Shown here: positions 1 to 6,729 of the stretch, in pieces
Position numbering within the stretch: the stretch's first letter is position 1
How the letters are laid out: every line of letters starts with the position of its first letter
Assembly: GCA_041750975.1 (NCBI GenBank)
Contig: JBGSYN010000044.1
Span: forward strand, 1 to 40,070
DNA length: 40,070 nt
Direction of reading: 5' to 3'
Source: JBGSYN01 sp041750975
GTDB taxonomy: Bacteria > Pseudomonadota > Alphaproteobacteria > Geminicoccales > Geminicoccaceae
Translations under genes and position numbers: made by a program
Notes under the pieces: generated by a model
Seen by the model: the letters and a program-made list of their open reading frames with translations, nothing else
Told to the model about the DNA's origin: nothing
Databases searched by the model: none

Positions 1-173
1 GGGCCGGCATAGAAAATCCCGACTGGTACCCGACCTGGCTCGACATGACCCCGATGCACCGCGTCGGCACGCCGCCCGAAATCGCCTCGGTCGTCCTTTT
101 TCTGGCGTCCGACGCCTCCTCCCTCCTGACCGGCAGCATCAACGTCGCCGACGCCGGCTATACGGTCTGGTAG
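1..173 (+). CDS. Short-chain dehydrogenase/reductase, C-terminal end (partial)
   Basis: Only the last 56 codons are in the window (reading frame begins at base 3, stop TAG at 171-173). The tail reads RVGTPPEIASVVLFLASDAS followed by LLTGSINVADAGYTVW, which is the typical end of a classical SDR: the R-x-G-x-P-E-E/I-I loop, the hydrophobic FLASDAS helix and the TG...DGG-type last strand (here VADAGY). SDRs are NAD(P)-dependent oxidoreductases; substrate cannot be told from this end. The Rossmann motif and the Tyr-x-x-x-Lys active site lie outside the window. A terminator-like hairpin follows at 185-212. Confidence 0.85.
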   Translation, partial: AGIENPDWYPTWLDMTPMHRVGTPPEIASVVLFLASDASSLLTGSINVADAGYTVW

Positions 174-184
174 GGTGAAGCAAG

Positions 185-212
185 GCGAAGGGGACGCGGC
201 GCGCCCCTTTCG
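185..212. terminator. GC-rich hairpin after the SDR gene
   Basis: An inverted repeat (GCGAAGGGG...CCCCTTTCG) begins 11 bases after the SDR stop codon. Its outer arms match the hairpins at 1999-2023 and 2708-2732, so this is one member of a terminator-like hairpin type reused in this genome. There is no long T tract, so Rho-independent function is likely but not proven. Confidence 0.5.
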
Positions 213-235
213 AAACCCCGGCGCAAGATCGGTTC

Positions 236-992
236 GGGTTTGTTTGTGCAAAGGCGGGCCTGCTCGAAGAAATCGTTTGTGCAAAAAGATGGTCCATATG
301 CTGGAGAGGCGTCGGACCGAATCGGAAGCTGGTGAATTCGTTCGTAAAAAGAGAGGGATGACCAGCTTGAGTCCGTTCCATGCACCATTTGCTTCTGCCT
401 AATTCGGTCGTGAATTTTTGTATTCCCGGGGTGTATTCTCCGCTCTTATTTCCACTTACCCGCCGATTGACGAAATCGTTCGTGAAAAAAATCGCAACTC
501 ATATCCATGGCATCCCCCGCACGTTGATAGGGCAAGAAGCCATAGTAACATAGTGACGGCAAAAATTCTAGGAATAATTACCGGTAATGGAAGGCGTACG
601 CTCAATCATGCTCGGCACCTACGATCCCTGGACGGCAATGCATTGATCCGCGCGATTGAGGTTTTTCGGGGGTGATGCGATCACCCCCGCGCCCCCGCGG
701 AATGTTGGCCCGGGTTCATTTTTGCCGTTCTCCGATCAAGTAGGAATTCGTTCGTGAAATTTGTTGTGCAAATGCTTGGGTTCCGTTTTGCTCCTTTTCC
801 GGTCGCCACCAATTCGTTCGTGAAAAAACTGTTTTCGGCGCTACAGTCCCCTTTTCGTTTGTGCAAAACCGGCAGTCATCACTCGGATTTGAATGTGCCA
901 AACCACTCGTGCGGGAATTGGTTCGTGCGAAAATTCTGTGCTCGGGTTCGAACATGCGCCGGCAGTGCGGCGGGTTTCGTTCGCGCAAAAGA
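236..992. repeat. Cluster of about 12 degenerate 16-18 bp repeats
   Basis: Gene-free DNA holding many same-orientation copies of two related motifs. Type A is GAATTCGTTCGTGAAAAA-like, at about 334, 401 (weak), 473, 744, 811 and 914 (weak). Type B is AATCGTTTGTGCAAAA-like, at about 240, 271, 763, 855, 889 (weak) and 976. Shared consensus is roughly AAT(T/C)CGTT(C/T)GTG(A/C)AAAA. Spacing is irregular (20 to 270 bp). From 744 onward types A and B tend to alternate. No reading frame across the region looks protein-coding, and local base composition between 380 and 660 is more AT-rich than the surroundings. Function unknown: protein-binding sites, a decayed repeat array or mobile-element debris are all possible. 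Confidence 0.7.
667..689. other. Perfect 9-bp inverted repeat inside the repeat cluster
   Basis: CGGGGGTGAT and ATCACCCCCG arms around a three-base GCG loop. It lies in the largest gap between the repeat copies (490-743). There is no T tract on either side in the right orientation, so it is not a standard terminator. It could be an operator or a structural hairpin. Confidence 0.5.
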
Positions 993-1190
993 AGCGGGAT
1001 TCATCGATGTCATCGTACGCCTATGGGTCGGACAACACCCGATCATACCATAAGCTCGACGTAGAACATAGGAATATCTGCGTGCCGCTCGCATTTGCTC
1101 GAAACGTTCGATCAAGCCTTGCCGCCAGGCGCCAACTCTTTCGAGCACGCTGTTAACTGCATAGAAGGTTTTTCAAGGCACTCTCTTCCC

Positions 1191-1904
1191 ATGAAACAAG
1201 AAGAACTCCTTAGGCTCGCGCAACTGCGAAAAAGCGATCGGCTCCGCGGCTACGCAGCAATCGGCGATTTCCATGACCGCGCGTTCGAATGCGATCACGT
1301 TTCGCCTTGGACTAAGTCTGCCGGCAATGTCGATGCGGATATCATGGTCGTCGGCCAAGACTGGTCGAGCAGCGATATACTCAGCCGTGTTCCCCTGAAC
1401 GAGGAAGTTGCCCGTCTCGGCTATGATCCAAGGTTTCGGACGAACACTAACCTTGACGACCTGTTGCAGCGACATTTCGATCTGAAGCGGGCTGAGTGTT
1501 ATCTCACTAACCTCTTCCCCTACATCAAATACGGTGAAGCAGATGCCAAAATAGAGTTGGTGGACTTGGAATATTGCGCAAAAAAATTCACGTTGCGCGA
1601 GATCGAGATCGTTGCTCCCAGGCTCGTGATCGTACTCGGTCTCGATGCCTCTAAAGCAATTATGGGTGCCAGCGGTCGCAAAGCCCCAGCGAATATGTCA
1701 GAAGCAATTAACACTCCGTTCCGTTACCGAGGTACCGAGATCCGCTGCGTCGCCCACACGGGCTCCCGCGGAACGAGTAATCGAGGTAAAAATCAAGTCG
1801 ACGAGGATTGGGCCAAGCTCGCCGAGTCTCTACGTTCGGCTGGTCCGGAGCAAACTCGATGGGGCGGCCAGACAATCCAAGGCTCACCGGCCGACCGGGT
1901 TTAG
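1191..1904 (+). CDS. Uracil-DNA glycosylase superfamily-like protein
   Basis: A 237-residue protein when started at ATG 1191; an upstream TTG at 1095 would add 32 residues without family character, so the ATG is preferred. Near residues 50-58 is DIMVVGQDWSS, resembling motif 1 of the UDG superfamily (G-Q-D/E near the uracil pocket). VIVLGLDASKA (about 146-157) is the typical central strand-helix. AHTGSRGTSNRG (about 188-199) sits where family motif 2 (H-P/T-S/G...) lies. Members remove uracil or other damaged bases from DNA, or are uncharacterised. The gene stands alone between the repeat cluster and the parDE cassette in accessory-looking DNA, so a role in mobile-element defence or maintenance is possible but unproven. 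Substrate specificity cannot be predicted. Confidence 0.6.
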   Translation: MKQEELLRLAQLRKSDRLRGYAAIGDFHDRAFECDHVSPWTKSAGNVDADIMVVGQDWSSSDILSRVPLNEEVARLGYDPRFRTNTNLDDLLQRHFDLKRAECYLTNLFPYIKYGEADAKIELVDLEYCAKKFTLREIEIVAPRLVIVLGLDASKAIMGASGRKAPANMSEAINTPFRYRGTEIRCVAHTGSRGTSNRGKNQVDEDWAKLAESLRSAGPEQTRWGGQTIQGSPADRV

Positions 1905-1929
1905 TCTAATGGTTTGGGGTTTCTAGTGA

Positions 1930-1954
1930 GAACATGCGCGTGTCGCGCTTGTTC
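1930..1954. terminator. Inverted repeat downstream of the UDG-like gene
   Basis: GAACATGCGCG and CGCGCTTGTTC form 11-bp arms with one mismatch around a TGT loop, 26 bases after the stop codon at 1904. It may end transcription of the UDG-like gene, or act as an operator upstream of parD. No T tract follows, so confidence is modest. Confidence 0.4.
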
Positions 1955-1990
1955 GGAAGCGTCGGACTTGTGTCCTACAGTAACTTGCCG

Positions 1991-2057
1991 CGGAGAGCGC
2001 GAGAGGGATCGTATCCCTTTCGCTTCATGCCTCAGCCGAAGGCTTGGGGATCGCCCA
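1991..2057 (-). repeat. Diverged copy of the exonuclease-CBS gene 3' end plus terminator (left flank of parDE)
   Basis: On the minus strand this segment ends a reading frame with GDPQAFG-stop and is followed by a GCGAAAGGGA hairpin (1999-2023) and a CTCTCGCGCTCTCCGCG tail. The same order occurs at the true end of the exonuclease gene (2767 down to 2700). In the seven shared codons plus stop, the differences are at third positions (GAT/GAC, CCC/CCT, CAA/CAG) and in the stop codon (TGA/TAG). The hairpin arms differ by paired, compensating changes. Similarity stops abruptly upstream of the GD codons. This is a remnant of a homologous gene end, not random similarity. Confidence 0.7.
1999..2023. 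terminator. Hairpin terminator in the duplicated gene end
   Basis: Arms GCGAGAGGGA and TCCCTTTCGC (one mismatch) with a five-base loop. Same architecture as the hairpin at 2708-2732, with GGGA/TCCC here replacing GGGG/CCCC there. It may now simply lie in the parD upstream region. Confidence 0.55.
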
Positions 2058-2109
2058 TTGGATGCAAACGAGGCTTGCCAATTTTTGCCAAGGGGATAGT
2101 TTTCGTTGC

Positions 2110-2349
2110 ATGAGCACGATGAATATCTCTTTGCCGGCGACGCTGAAGTCCTTTGTAGATCGGCGCGTTGAAGCGGGCGGCTATGGCACGAGCAGTGAAT
2201 ATGTGCGCGAGCTGATCCGCAAGGATCAGGACCGGCAGAACTTGCGCAGCTTGTTGTTGGACGGGGCCGCCTCCGAGGCGGGATCGCCCGCGGATGGCTC
2301 CTATTTCGATGGTTTGCGTCAGCGGGCTCGCCAAACTCAGCTGGCGTGA
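2110..2349 (+). CDS. ParD-type ribbon-helix-helix antitoxin
   Basis: A 79-residue protein started at ATG 2110 (MSTMNISLPATLKSFVDRR). The N-terminal NISLPATLKSFVDRRVEAG followed by YGTSSEYVRELIRKDQ is the ribbon-helix-helix fold of type II antitoxins of the ParD/CC2985 group. It binds its own promoter as a dimer. The C-terminal part (about residues 55-79) is expected to wrap the toxin. The stop codon overlaps the start of the toxin gene by four bases (GTGA), so the two are translationally coupled. An upstream in-frame start at 2044 would add 22 residues encoded by the flanking repeat and is not favoured. Confidence 0.85.
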   Translation: MSTMNISLPATLKSFVDRRVEAGGYGTSSEYVRELIRKDQDRQNLRSLLLDGAASEAGSPADGSYFDGLRQRARQTQLA

Positions 2350-2675
2350 ATGCCAAACCCGTCATTCCGCGCGCCGTGGCAAGGCGGGACATTAACGATG
2401 CAGTGGATCACTACGCCGGGACTGCCGGCGTACGGGTGGCGCTGCAATTCATTGGGGCGCTGGAGGACGCGTTTCGCATGATCGGGGATAATCCCGCGAT
2501 TGGCTCTTTGCGCTATGCGCACGAGCTCGATCTGCCCGGGTTGCGGTGTCGGACCCAGCGAGGTTGTCCCTATTCGATTTACTATCTGGACCGCGCGTCG
2601 CACGTCGACGTTTGGCGTGTCCTGCATAGTCACCGAGACCTTCCCGTCTGGCTGGACGAGCCCGACGATCTCTAA
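2346..2675 (+). CDS. ParE/RelE-superfamily toxin
   Basis: A 109-residue protein with a GTG start inside the antitoxin stop (GTGA overlap). The sequence VIPRAVARRDINDAVDHYAG at the N terminus, FIGALEDAFRMIGDNPAIGS in the middle and the C-terminal YSIYYLDRASHVDVWRVLHSHRDLP match the ParE fold: two helices, then a sheet ending in the VWRVLH...RD strand. ParE toxins inhibit DNA gyrase and RelE toxins cleave mRNA on ribosomes. This one looks closer to ParE but the target is inferred. Length is slightly above the usual 95-100 residues. The pair sits between two copies of a gene end, suggesting it arrived as a cassette. Confidence 0.85.
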   Translation: MNAKPVIPRAVARRDINDAVDHYAGTAGVRVALQFIGALEDAFRMIGDNPAIGSLRYAHELDLPGLRCRTQRGCPYSIYYLDRASHVDVWRVLHSHRDLPVWLDEPDDL

Positions 2676-2707
2676 ACAGCATCACCGAGAAAATGATCGC
2701 GGAGAGG

Positions 2708-2732
2708 GCGAGAGGGGCGCTGCCCCTTTCGC
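2708..2732. terminator. Hairpin terminator of the exonuclease-CBS gene
   Basis: Arms GCGAGAGGGG and CCCCTTTCGC (one mismatch) with a CGCTG loop, just beyond the stop codon of the minus-strand exonuclease gene and 32 bases past the parE stop. It can serve both convergent genes. Hairpins of this type also lie at 185-212 and 1999-2023. Confidence 0.6.
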
Positions 2733-2743
2733 GAAAAGCCTTC

Positions 2744-4852
2744 CTAGCCGAAGGCCTGAGGGTCGCCGACGATTGTGTTCATGACCTCGACCTGGCGGAG
2801 TGCGTCGCGGAGGCGGGCGTAGTCGGGTTTGGCGAGGCTGGCGATGTCGACTTTGGTCGAGGGCGGCACGCCGGCTTCGATGTCTTCGAGCTGTTGGCGG
2901 AGAATGAATTCCATCAGCGTTTCATGGGCCGCCATGACATCGGTCAGGTCGCCCGAATTGGCGAGTTTCTGGCTGCGGGCCGCCTCCAGCCGGTCGTGGG
3001 TCGAATGGGTCTGGATGCCATTGCGCATCGCCAGGACGCGAGCGCCGCCGGTGATCGGCAGGAGGCCTCTGGATTTGAGATTGACGCGGTCGCCCTCGGT
3101 CTTGATGCGTCCCAGGAGGCCGAGCGGCGCCCGGTAGTCAGTGGCCATGGCTGCCAGAATCTTGAGAAAGCCGGGGGCGCGGCGCGCCTGGGCGTAGGCG
3201 TGATCCTGGACGATACGGGCCGGCTCGTCGGGTCCGAGCACCTGGCGGAAATCGTAGAAGATATCCACATAGTTGACGTCGCGGGAGTCGCCCCGCCGCA
3301 GCCATCCGCCGATGACGTCTTTCCAGCCCTTGATGCTGTGGCGCCATTCGGCGTTCTTGGCCATGACGCCGCCCCGGCAATAGGGCACGCCGACTTCGTT
3401 GAGGATTTCGGCAATGTGATCGCCCAGCGCCTCGAAATAGTGCTGCTCTTCGCCCGTTTCGTTGCCGTCGAAGACAATGGCGTTGTCCTGGTCGGGATGG
3501 AGCAGGCTTTCGCCGCGACCGCCGGAGCCGAGCACCAGCACATTGTAGGGTACCGGCGGAAGGCCCCGGCCTGCGGTCTCGAGACGCCGCTCGCCGAGTT
3601 CGGCGGCGCGGCGGGTGAGCGTGCGCAGCTCCTCGCTGATGACGTGGGAAATCTGCAGCGGGCTGACCCCCTCCGCCATCAGGCTTGCCGCGACCTGGGG
3701 CAGGCGCGACCAGACCCTTGCCAGGGCCGGCACGTCCCGCACCGCCTCGAGTTCCTCGCCGAGGACGATGGCGTCGCTTGCCCGCTGCCGCAAGAGATCG
3801 CCCGAGGTCAGAACGCCGACCAGCTCGCCCCGCGCGTTGGCGACGCCGAGATGGCGAAAGCCCAATGCCTTCATCCGCCCCAGCGCCTGATAGACGAAGG
3901 CATTTTCCGGAACGGTCTGGAGCGGCGCGCTCATCAGGGAGGCCGCCCGGTCGGACAGATTTTCTCCCCGATGCCGGACCAGGGTGCGGAGAAAATCCCG
4001 CTCGGTGAGAATGCCCGTGGGATCGCCCGCGGCATCCGGTGCGACGATCACCGAGCTTACGCTCCGCTCGGTCAGCACCGAGGCGGCCTCCCCCAGGGTT
4101 GCCGTCGCCGCCACGGTGATCGGCGGCGCGCTCATGACGTCGCGCACGCGGTGGCGATAGGGGAAACTGTCGATCCGGGCTGTCGCGGGCAGCGCTTCGG
4201 CAGGGGGCAGAACCGGTTCGAGCCAGCCCTGTTCCTGGGCCCGCAGCATGACGCCCGAGAAATTGCAGCTGGCGCGTTCGGCCTCGGCCAGGGTGCGAAT
4301 GCCGCCCGTGCGCAGTTTCGGAACGAGGGCCCGAAAGATTGCTGCCGTAGTTCGGGCATCGCCGATTGCGGTGTGGCGATCCTTAACGTCGAGACCGAGT
4401 TGTGCTGCCAGTGTCTCCAAGTCGTAATTGGCCAGGGTCGGATAGGCGATCCGCGCCAGCAGCAACGTGTCCAATGTCCTCGGGCGCCGGAATTCGCGGC
4501 CGGCGCGATCGAGCTCATGTTTCAAAATGGCGAGGTCGAAGCCGATATTGTGGCCGATGACAAGGGCGCCATCCAGAAGACTGAGGAGGTCCGGCGCCAG
4601 ATCGACGAAGCGCGGGGCCTCCGCCACCATCGCATCGTCGATGCCGTGAATGGCGGTCGATTGCGGCGGGATCGGCCGTTCGGGATCGACCAGCAGATCG
4701 AACTCCGGCTCAAGGACAAGCTCGCCCGCCTCGAGCCTGACAATGCCGAGCTGCACCAGCCGCGCGGTCGCTGCATCGAGGCCCGTCGTTTCCGTATCCA
4801 GAACTAGGGCATCGAGGCTCAATAAGGCGATGCAGCCGGGTAGCTCTCCCAT
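2744..4852 (-). CDS. DEDDh exonuclease fused to CBS pair and DUF294 nucleotidyltransferase-like domains
   Basis: A 702-residue fusion. Residues about 14-180 are a DnaQ-like 3'-5' exonuclease with all DEDDh signatures: DTETTG (19-24), HNIGFDLAIL and HTAIGDARTT. Residues about 235-355 are two CBS repeats (VRDVMSAPPITV...GILTERDFLR; LMSAPLQTVPEN...GVLTSGDLLR), which usually bind adenosine nucleotides. From about 400 onward comes a DUF294/GlnD-like nucleotidyltransferase domain with LGSGGRGE and HPDQDNAIVF, then the DUF294 C-terminal helical domain. CBS-DUF294 proteins are widespread and thought to be signal-transfer enzymes; the exonuclease at the N terminus is a known but little-studied arrangement. 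The start ATG lies 11 bases after the mbfA stop, so the two are probably one transcript. Target and nucleotide ligand are unknown. Confidence 0.85.
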   Translation of the reverse strand: MGELPGCIALLSLDALVLDTETTGLDAATARLVQLGIVRLEAGELVLEPEFDLLVDPERPIPPQSTAIHGIDDAMVAEAPRFVDLAPDLLSLLDGALVIGHNIGFDLAILKHELDRAGREFRRPRTLDTLLLARIAYPTLANYDLETLAAQLGLDVKDRHTAIGDARTTAAIFRALVPKLRTGGIRTLAEAERASCNFSGVMLRAQEQGWLEPVLPPAEALPATARIDSFPYRHRVRDVMSAPPITVAATATLGEAASVLTERSVSSVIVAPDAAGDPTGILTERDFLRTLVRHRGENLSDRAASLMSAPLQTVPENAFVYQALGRMKALGFRHLGVANARGELVGVLTSGDLLRQRASDAIVLGEELEAVRDVPALARVWSRLPQVAASLMAEGVSPLQISHVISEELRTLTRRAAELGERRLETAGRGLPPVPYNVLVLGSGGRGESLLHPDQDNAIVFDGNETGEEQHYFEALGDHIAEILNEVGVPYCRGGVMAKNAEWRHSIKGWKDVIGGWLRRGDSRDVNYVDIFYDFRQVLGPDEPARIVQDHAYAQARRAPGFLKILAAMATDYRAPLGLLGRIKTEGDRVNLKSRGLLPITGGARVLAMRNGIQTHSTHDRLEAARSQKLANSGDLTDVMAAHETLMEFILRQQLEDIEAGVPPSTKVDIASLAKPDYARLRDALRQVEVMNTIVGDPQAFG

Positions 4853-4863
4853 GCAGGGAGTGT

Positions 4864-5841
4864 TTACGCGTTGCCGACGATGATGCCCACCGCGAAGACC
4901 AGCGCACCGCCGAGCACGACCTGGAATGCGGCCCGCATGAAGGGGGTGTCCATGTAGCGGTTCTGAATCCAGGCGATCGCCCAGAGTTCGAAGAAGACGA
5001 TGATGATCGCGATCGTCGTGGCCGTCCAGAAATCGGGGATGAGATAGGGCATTGCGTGACCGAGGCCGCCGATGGTCGTCATCACCCCCGATGCGATGCC
5101 GCGTTTGAGAGGCGAGCCGCGGCCGGAAATCACGCCATCGTCGGAAGCCGCCTCGGTGAAGCCCATCGAGATACCGGCGCCGAGCGAGGCGGCGAGGCCG
5201 ACCAGGAACGTTTGGAAGGTGTCGCCGGTGGCGAAGGCCGCGGCGAAGATCGGGGCCAGGGTCGAGACCGAGCCATCCATCAGGCCGGCAAGGCCCGGCT
5301 GGATCCAGGTCAGCACCATCTGCCGGTGCGCTGCGGCGGCCTCGTCGGATTCGGCCTCGGGCGTCAGGGTTTCTTCCTCGAAGACTTTCCAGGTGGTCGC
5401 ATGGCTTTGCTCGGCGGCGGCGAGCTGGCCCAACAATTTGCGGGTTTCCGCGTCGGCGGCCTTGGCGGCGGCGCGCAGATAGAATTCGCGGGCGGTGATC
5501 TCCATGCCCACAGCCTCGTCGCGCATCGCCTTGGCCGGCAGGTTCTGGGTCAGCCAGATCGGCTTGCGGCTATAGAACCCGGAGACGTGCTCGCGCCTGA
5601 GCAGGGGAATGGTGTCGCCGAAGCGCTGGCGATGGCGGTCGATGAGATGCTGGCGGTGGGTTTCCTCCTCCGCCGCCATGTTGCGGAAGAGCTCGGCGGA
5701 GTTGGGAAACTCGGGATCGAGCTGCTCGGCGAAGGTCAGATAGATGCGCGCATCGTCTTCCTCCGAACTGATCGCGAGCGCCAGAATTTCCTGTTCGGTA
5801 AGATCGGAGAAGCGTTTTCTGTTGGTAATTCCGAACAGCAT
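4864..5841 (-). CDS. mbfA: Membrane-bound ferritin-like iron exporter MbfA (rubrerythrin-VIT1 fusion)
   Basis: 325 residues from ATG 5841, preceded by GGAG about ten bases upstream; a GTG at 5856 is an alternative start. Residues about 10-160 are a ferritin-like di-iron (erythrin) domain with two E-x-x-H sites (EEETHRQHL and AAEQSHATTW). The second half is a VIT1/CCC1-type membrane domain starting at GLAGLMDGSVSTLAPIFAAA, with several hydrophobic helices ending FAVGIIVGNA. In Agrobacterium and Bradyrhizobium MbfA exports iron across the inner membrane, protects from iron and peroxide stress, and is repressed by Irr. An Irr-box-like palindrome lies just upstream here (5862-5878), supporting the same control. 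Likely co-transcribed with the downstream exonuclease-CBS gene. Confidence 0.9.
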   Translation of the reverse strand: MLFGITNRKRFSDLTEQEILALAISSEEDDARIYLTFAEQLDPEFPNSAELFRNMAAEEETHRQHLIDRHRQRFGDTIPLLRREHVSGFYSRKPIWLTQNLPAKAMRDEAVGMEITAREFYLRAAAKAADAETRKLLGQLAAAEQSHATTWKVFEEETLTPEAESDEAAAAHRQMVLTWIQPGLAGLMDGSVSTLAPIFAAAFATGDTFQTFLVGLAASLGAGISMGFTEAASDDGVISGRGSPLKRGIASGVMTTIGGLGHAMPYLIPDFWTATTIAIIIVFFELWAIAWIQNRYMDTPFMRAAFQVVLGGALVFAVGIIVGNA

Positions 5842-5861
5842 GCAGAAGGGCTCCACGAGTT

Positions 5862-5878
5862 TTTAGATAGGTTCTAAA
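5862..5878 (-). promoter_or_regulatory. Irr box (iron control element) upstream of mbfA
   Basis: TTTAGATAGGTTCTAAA is a near-perfect palindrome matching the alphaproteobacterial Irr-box/ICE pattern TTTAGAA-N3-TTCTAAA except at one left-arm base. It ends 21 bases before the preferred mbfA start, a position suited to repression. The hemolysin-III gene begins 125 bp away on the other strand and might also be affected. Confidence 0.75.
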
Positions 5879-6002
5879 GTGGCGCATGGGGTCGCATTCG
5901 GCAATGCGCGGGCTCGCCTTTCGGAGCCTCAGGCGCTAGTCCTGCGGCACCGCTGCAGGCGGTTCCGGAACTTCCTGAAACCATCCGGCTGATCGCGACA
6001 AG

Positions 6003-6680
6003 ATGGCTTGGGCTTTCGATAGATCACGGCGAACCGCGAGCCATGAGCGGGGACCGACGGCCGGCGAGCGCCGGGTCGATGCCTGGGTGCATCTGCTCGC
6101 GATCGCGAGCAGCGTTCCGGCCATGGCGGCACTGCTGCGGGCGGCATGGCTCGAGGGCGAGCGCAACGCCATCCTGGCCGTAACGCTCTATGCCTGCGCC
6201 ACGATCACGATGTTCTCGGTCTCCTTCGCCTATCATCATCTCGCCGCTGCAGTGCGGAAGGATCGGTTCCGGAGTTTCGATCACGCCGCCATCTTCACCA
6301 TGATCGCCGGCACCTACACGCCCTTCGCCGTGGTCGCGATCGGCGGCGTGCTGGGGCATTCGGCATTCGTCGTGATCTGGTTTTTTGCCCTCTTCGGGGC
6401 GATACAACGCCTCAGGCGACCGGTGTCGGCCGCAAAATCCTCCGTCTGGCCCTATCTGGCGATGGGCTGGATGAGCCTGCCTTTTCTGGGCGTCCTGCTC
6501 TACCACCTCTCCAACGACGCCATTCTCTTCCTCGTTTTGGGCGGTGTCATCTATACGGTCGGGGTCATCTTCCATCGCTGGGAGACGCTGCGCTACCAGA
6601 ACGCCATCTGGCATGTATTCGTTCTGGTTGCCGCCGGCTGCCATTATGTTTCGATCCGCCTGGCGCTGGGCCTGGGCTAG
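6003..6680 (+). CDS. Hemolysin III / PAQR-family membrane protein
   Basis: A 225-residue integral membrane protein with about seven hydrophobic segments. Family features are visible: FSVSFAYHHL (early conserved Ser and His), FDHAAIFTMIAGTYTPFAVV (the D-H-x-x-I...GTYTP signature) and the C-terminal FHRWETLRYQNAIWHVFVLVAAGCHY (H...W.H...H). In PAQR/HlyIII proteins these His and Asp residues form a metal site linked to hydrolase activity in eukaryotic relatives; the bacterial role is not settled and a haemolytic role should not be assumed. The gene is divergent from mbfA and is followed after 49 bases by a flavoprotein gene. Confidence 0.85.
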   Translation: MAWAFDRSRRTASHERGPTAGERRVDAWVHLLAIASSVPAMAALLRAAWLEGERNAILAVTLYACATITMFSVSFAYHHLAAAVRKDRFRSFDHAAIFTMIAGTYTPFAVVAIGGVLGHSAFVVIWFFALFGAIQRLRRPVSAAKSSVWPYLAMGWMSLPFLGVLLYHLSNDAILFLVLGGVIYTVGVIFHRWETLRYQNAIWHVFVLVAAGCHYVSIRLALGLG

Positions 6681-6729
6681 TGGATTGGCCGGCAAGGTCA
6701 TTCGCTGAATGCGGCTAAGGAGAGGTTGA

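Noticed and set aside
236..992. CRISPR array or ParB parS sites
   Set aside because: Repeat copies are degenerate and spaced 20 to 270 bases apart, with no uniform spacers or cas genes. TTCGTGAAA shares part of a parS half-site but the copies lack the parS palindrome.
2693..4807. Long plus-strand frame opposite the exonuclease-CBS gene
   Set aside because: Its translation has no family character and is the expected antisense shadow of a GC-rich gene; the minus-strand frame carries intact domain motifs.
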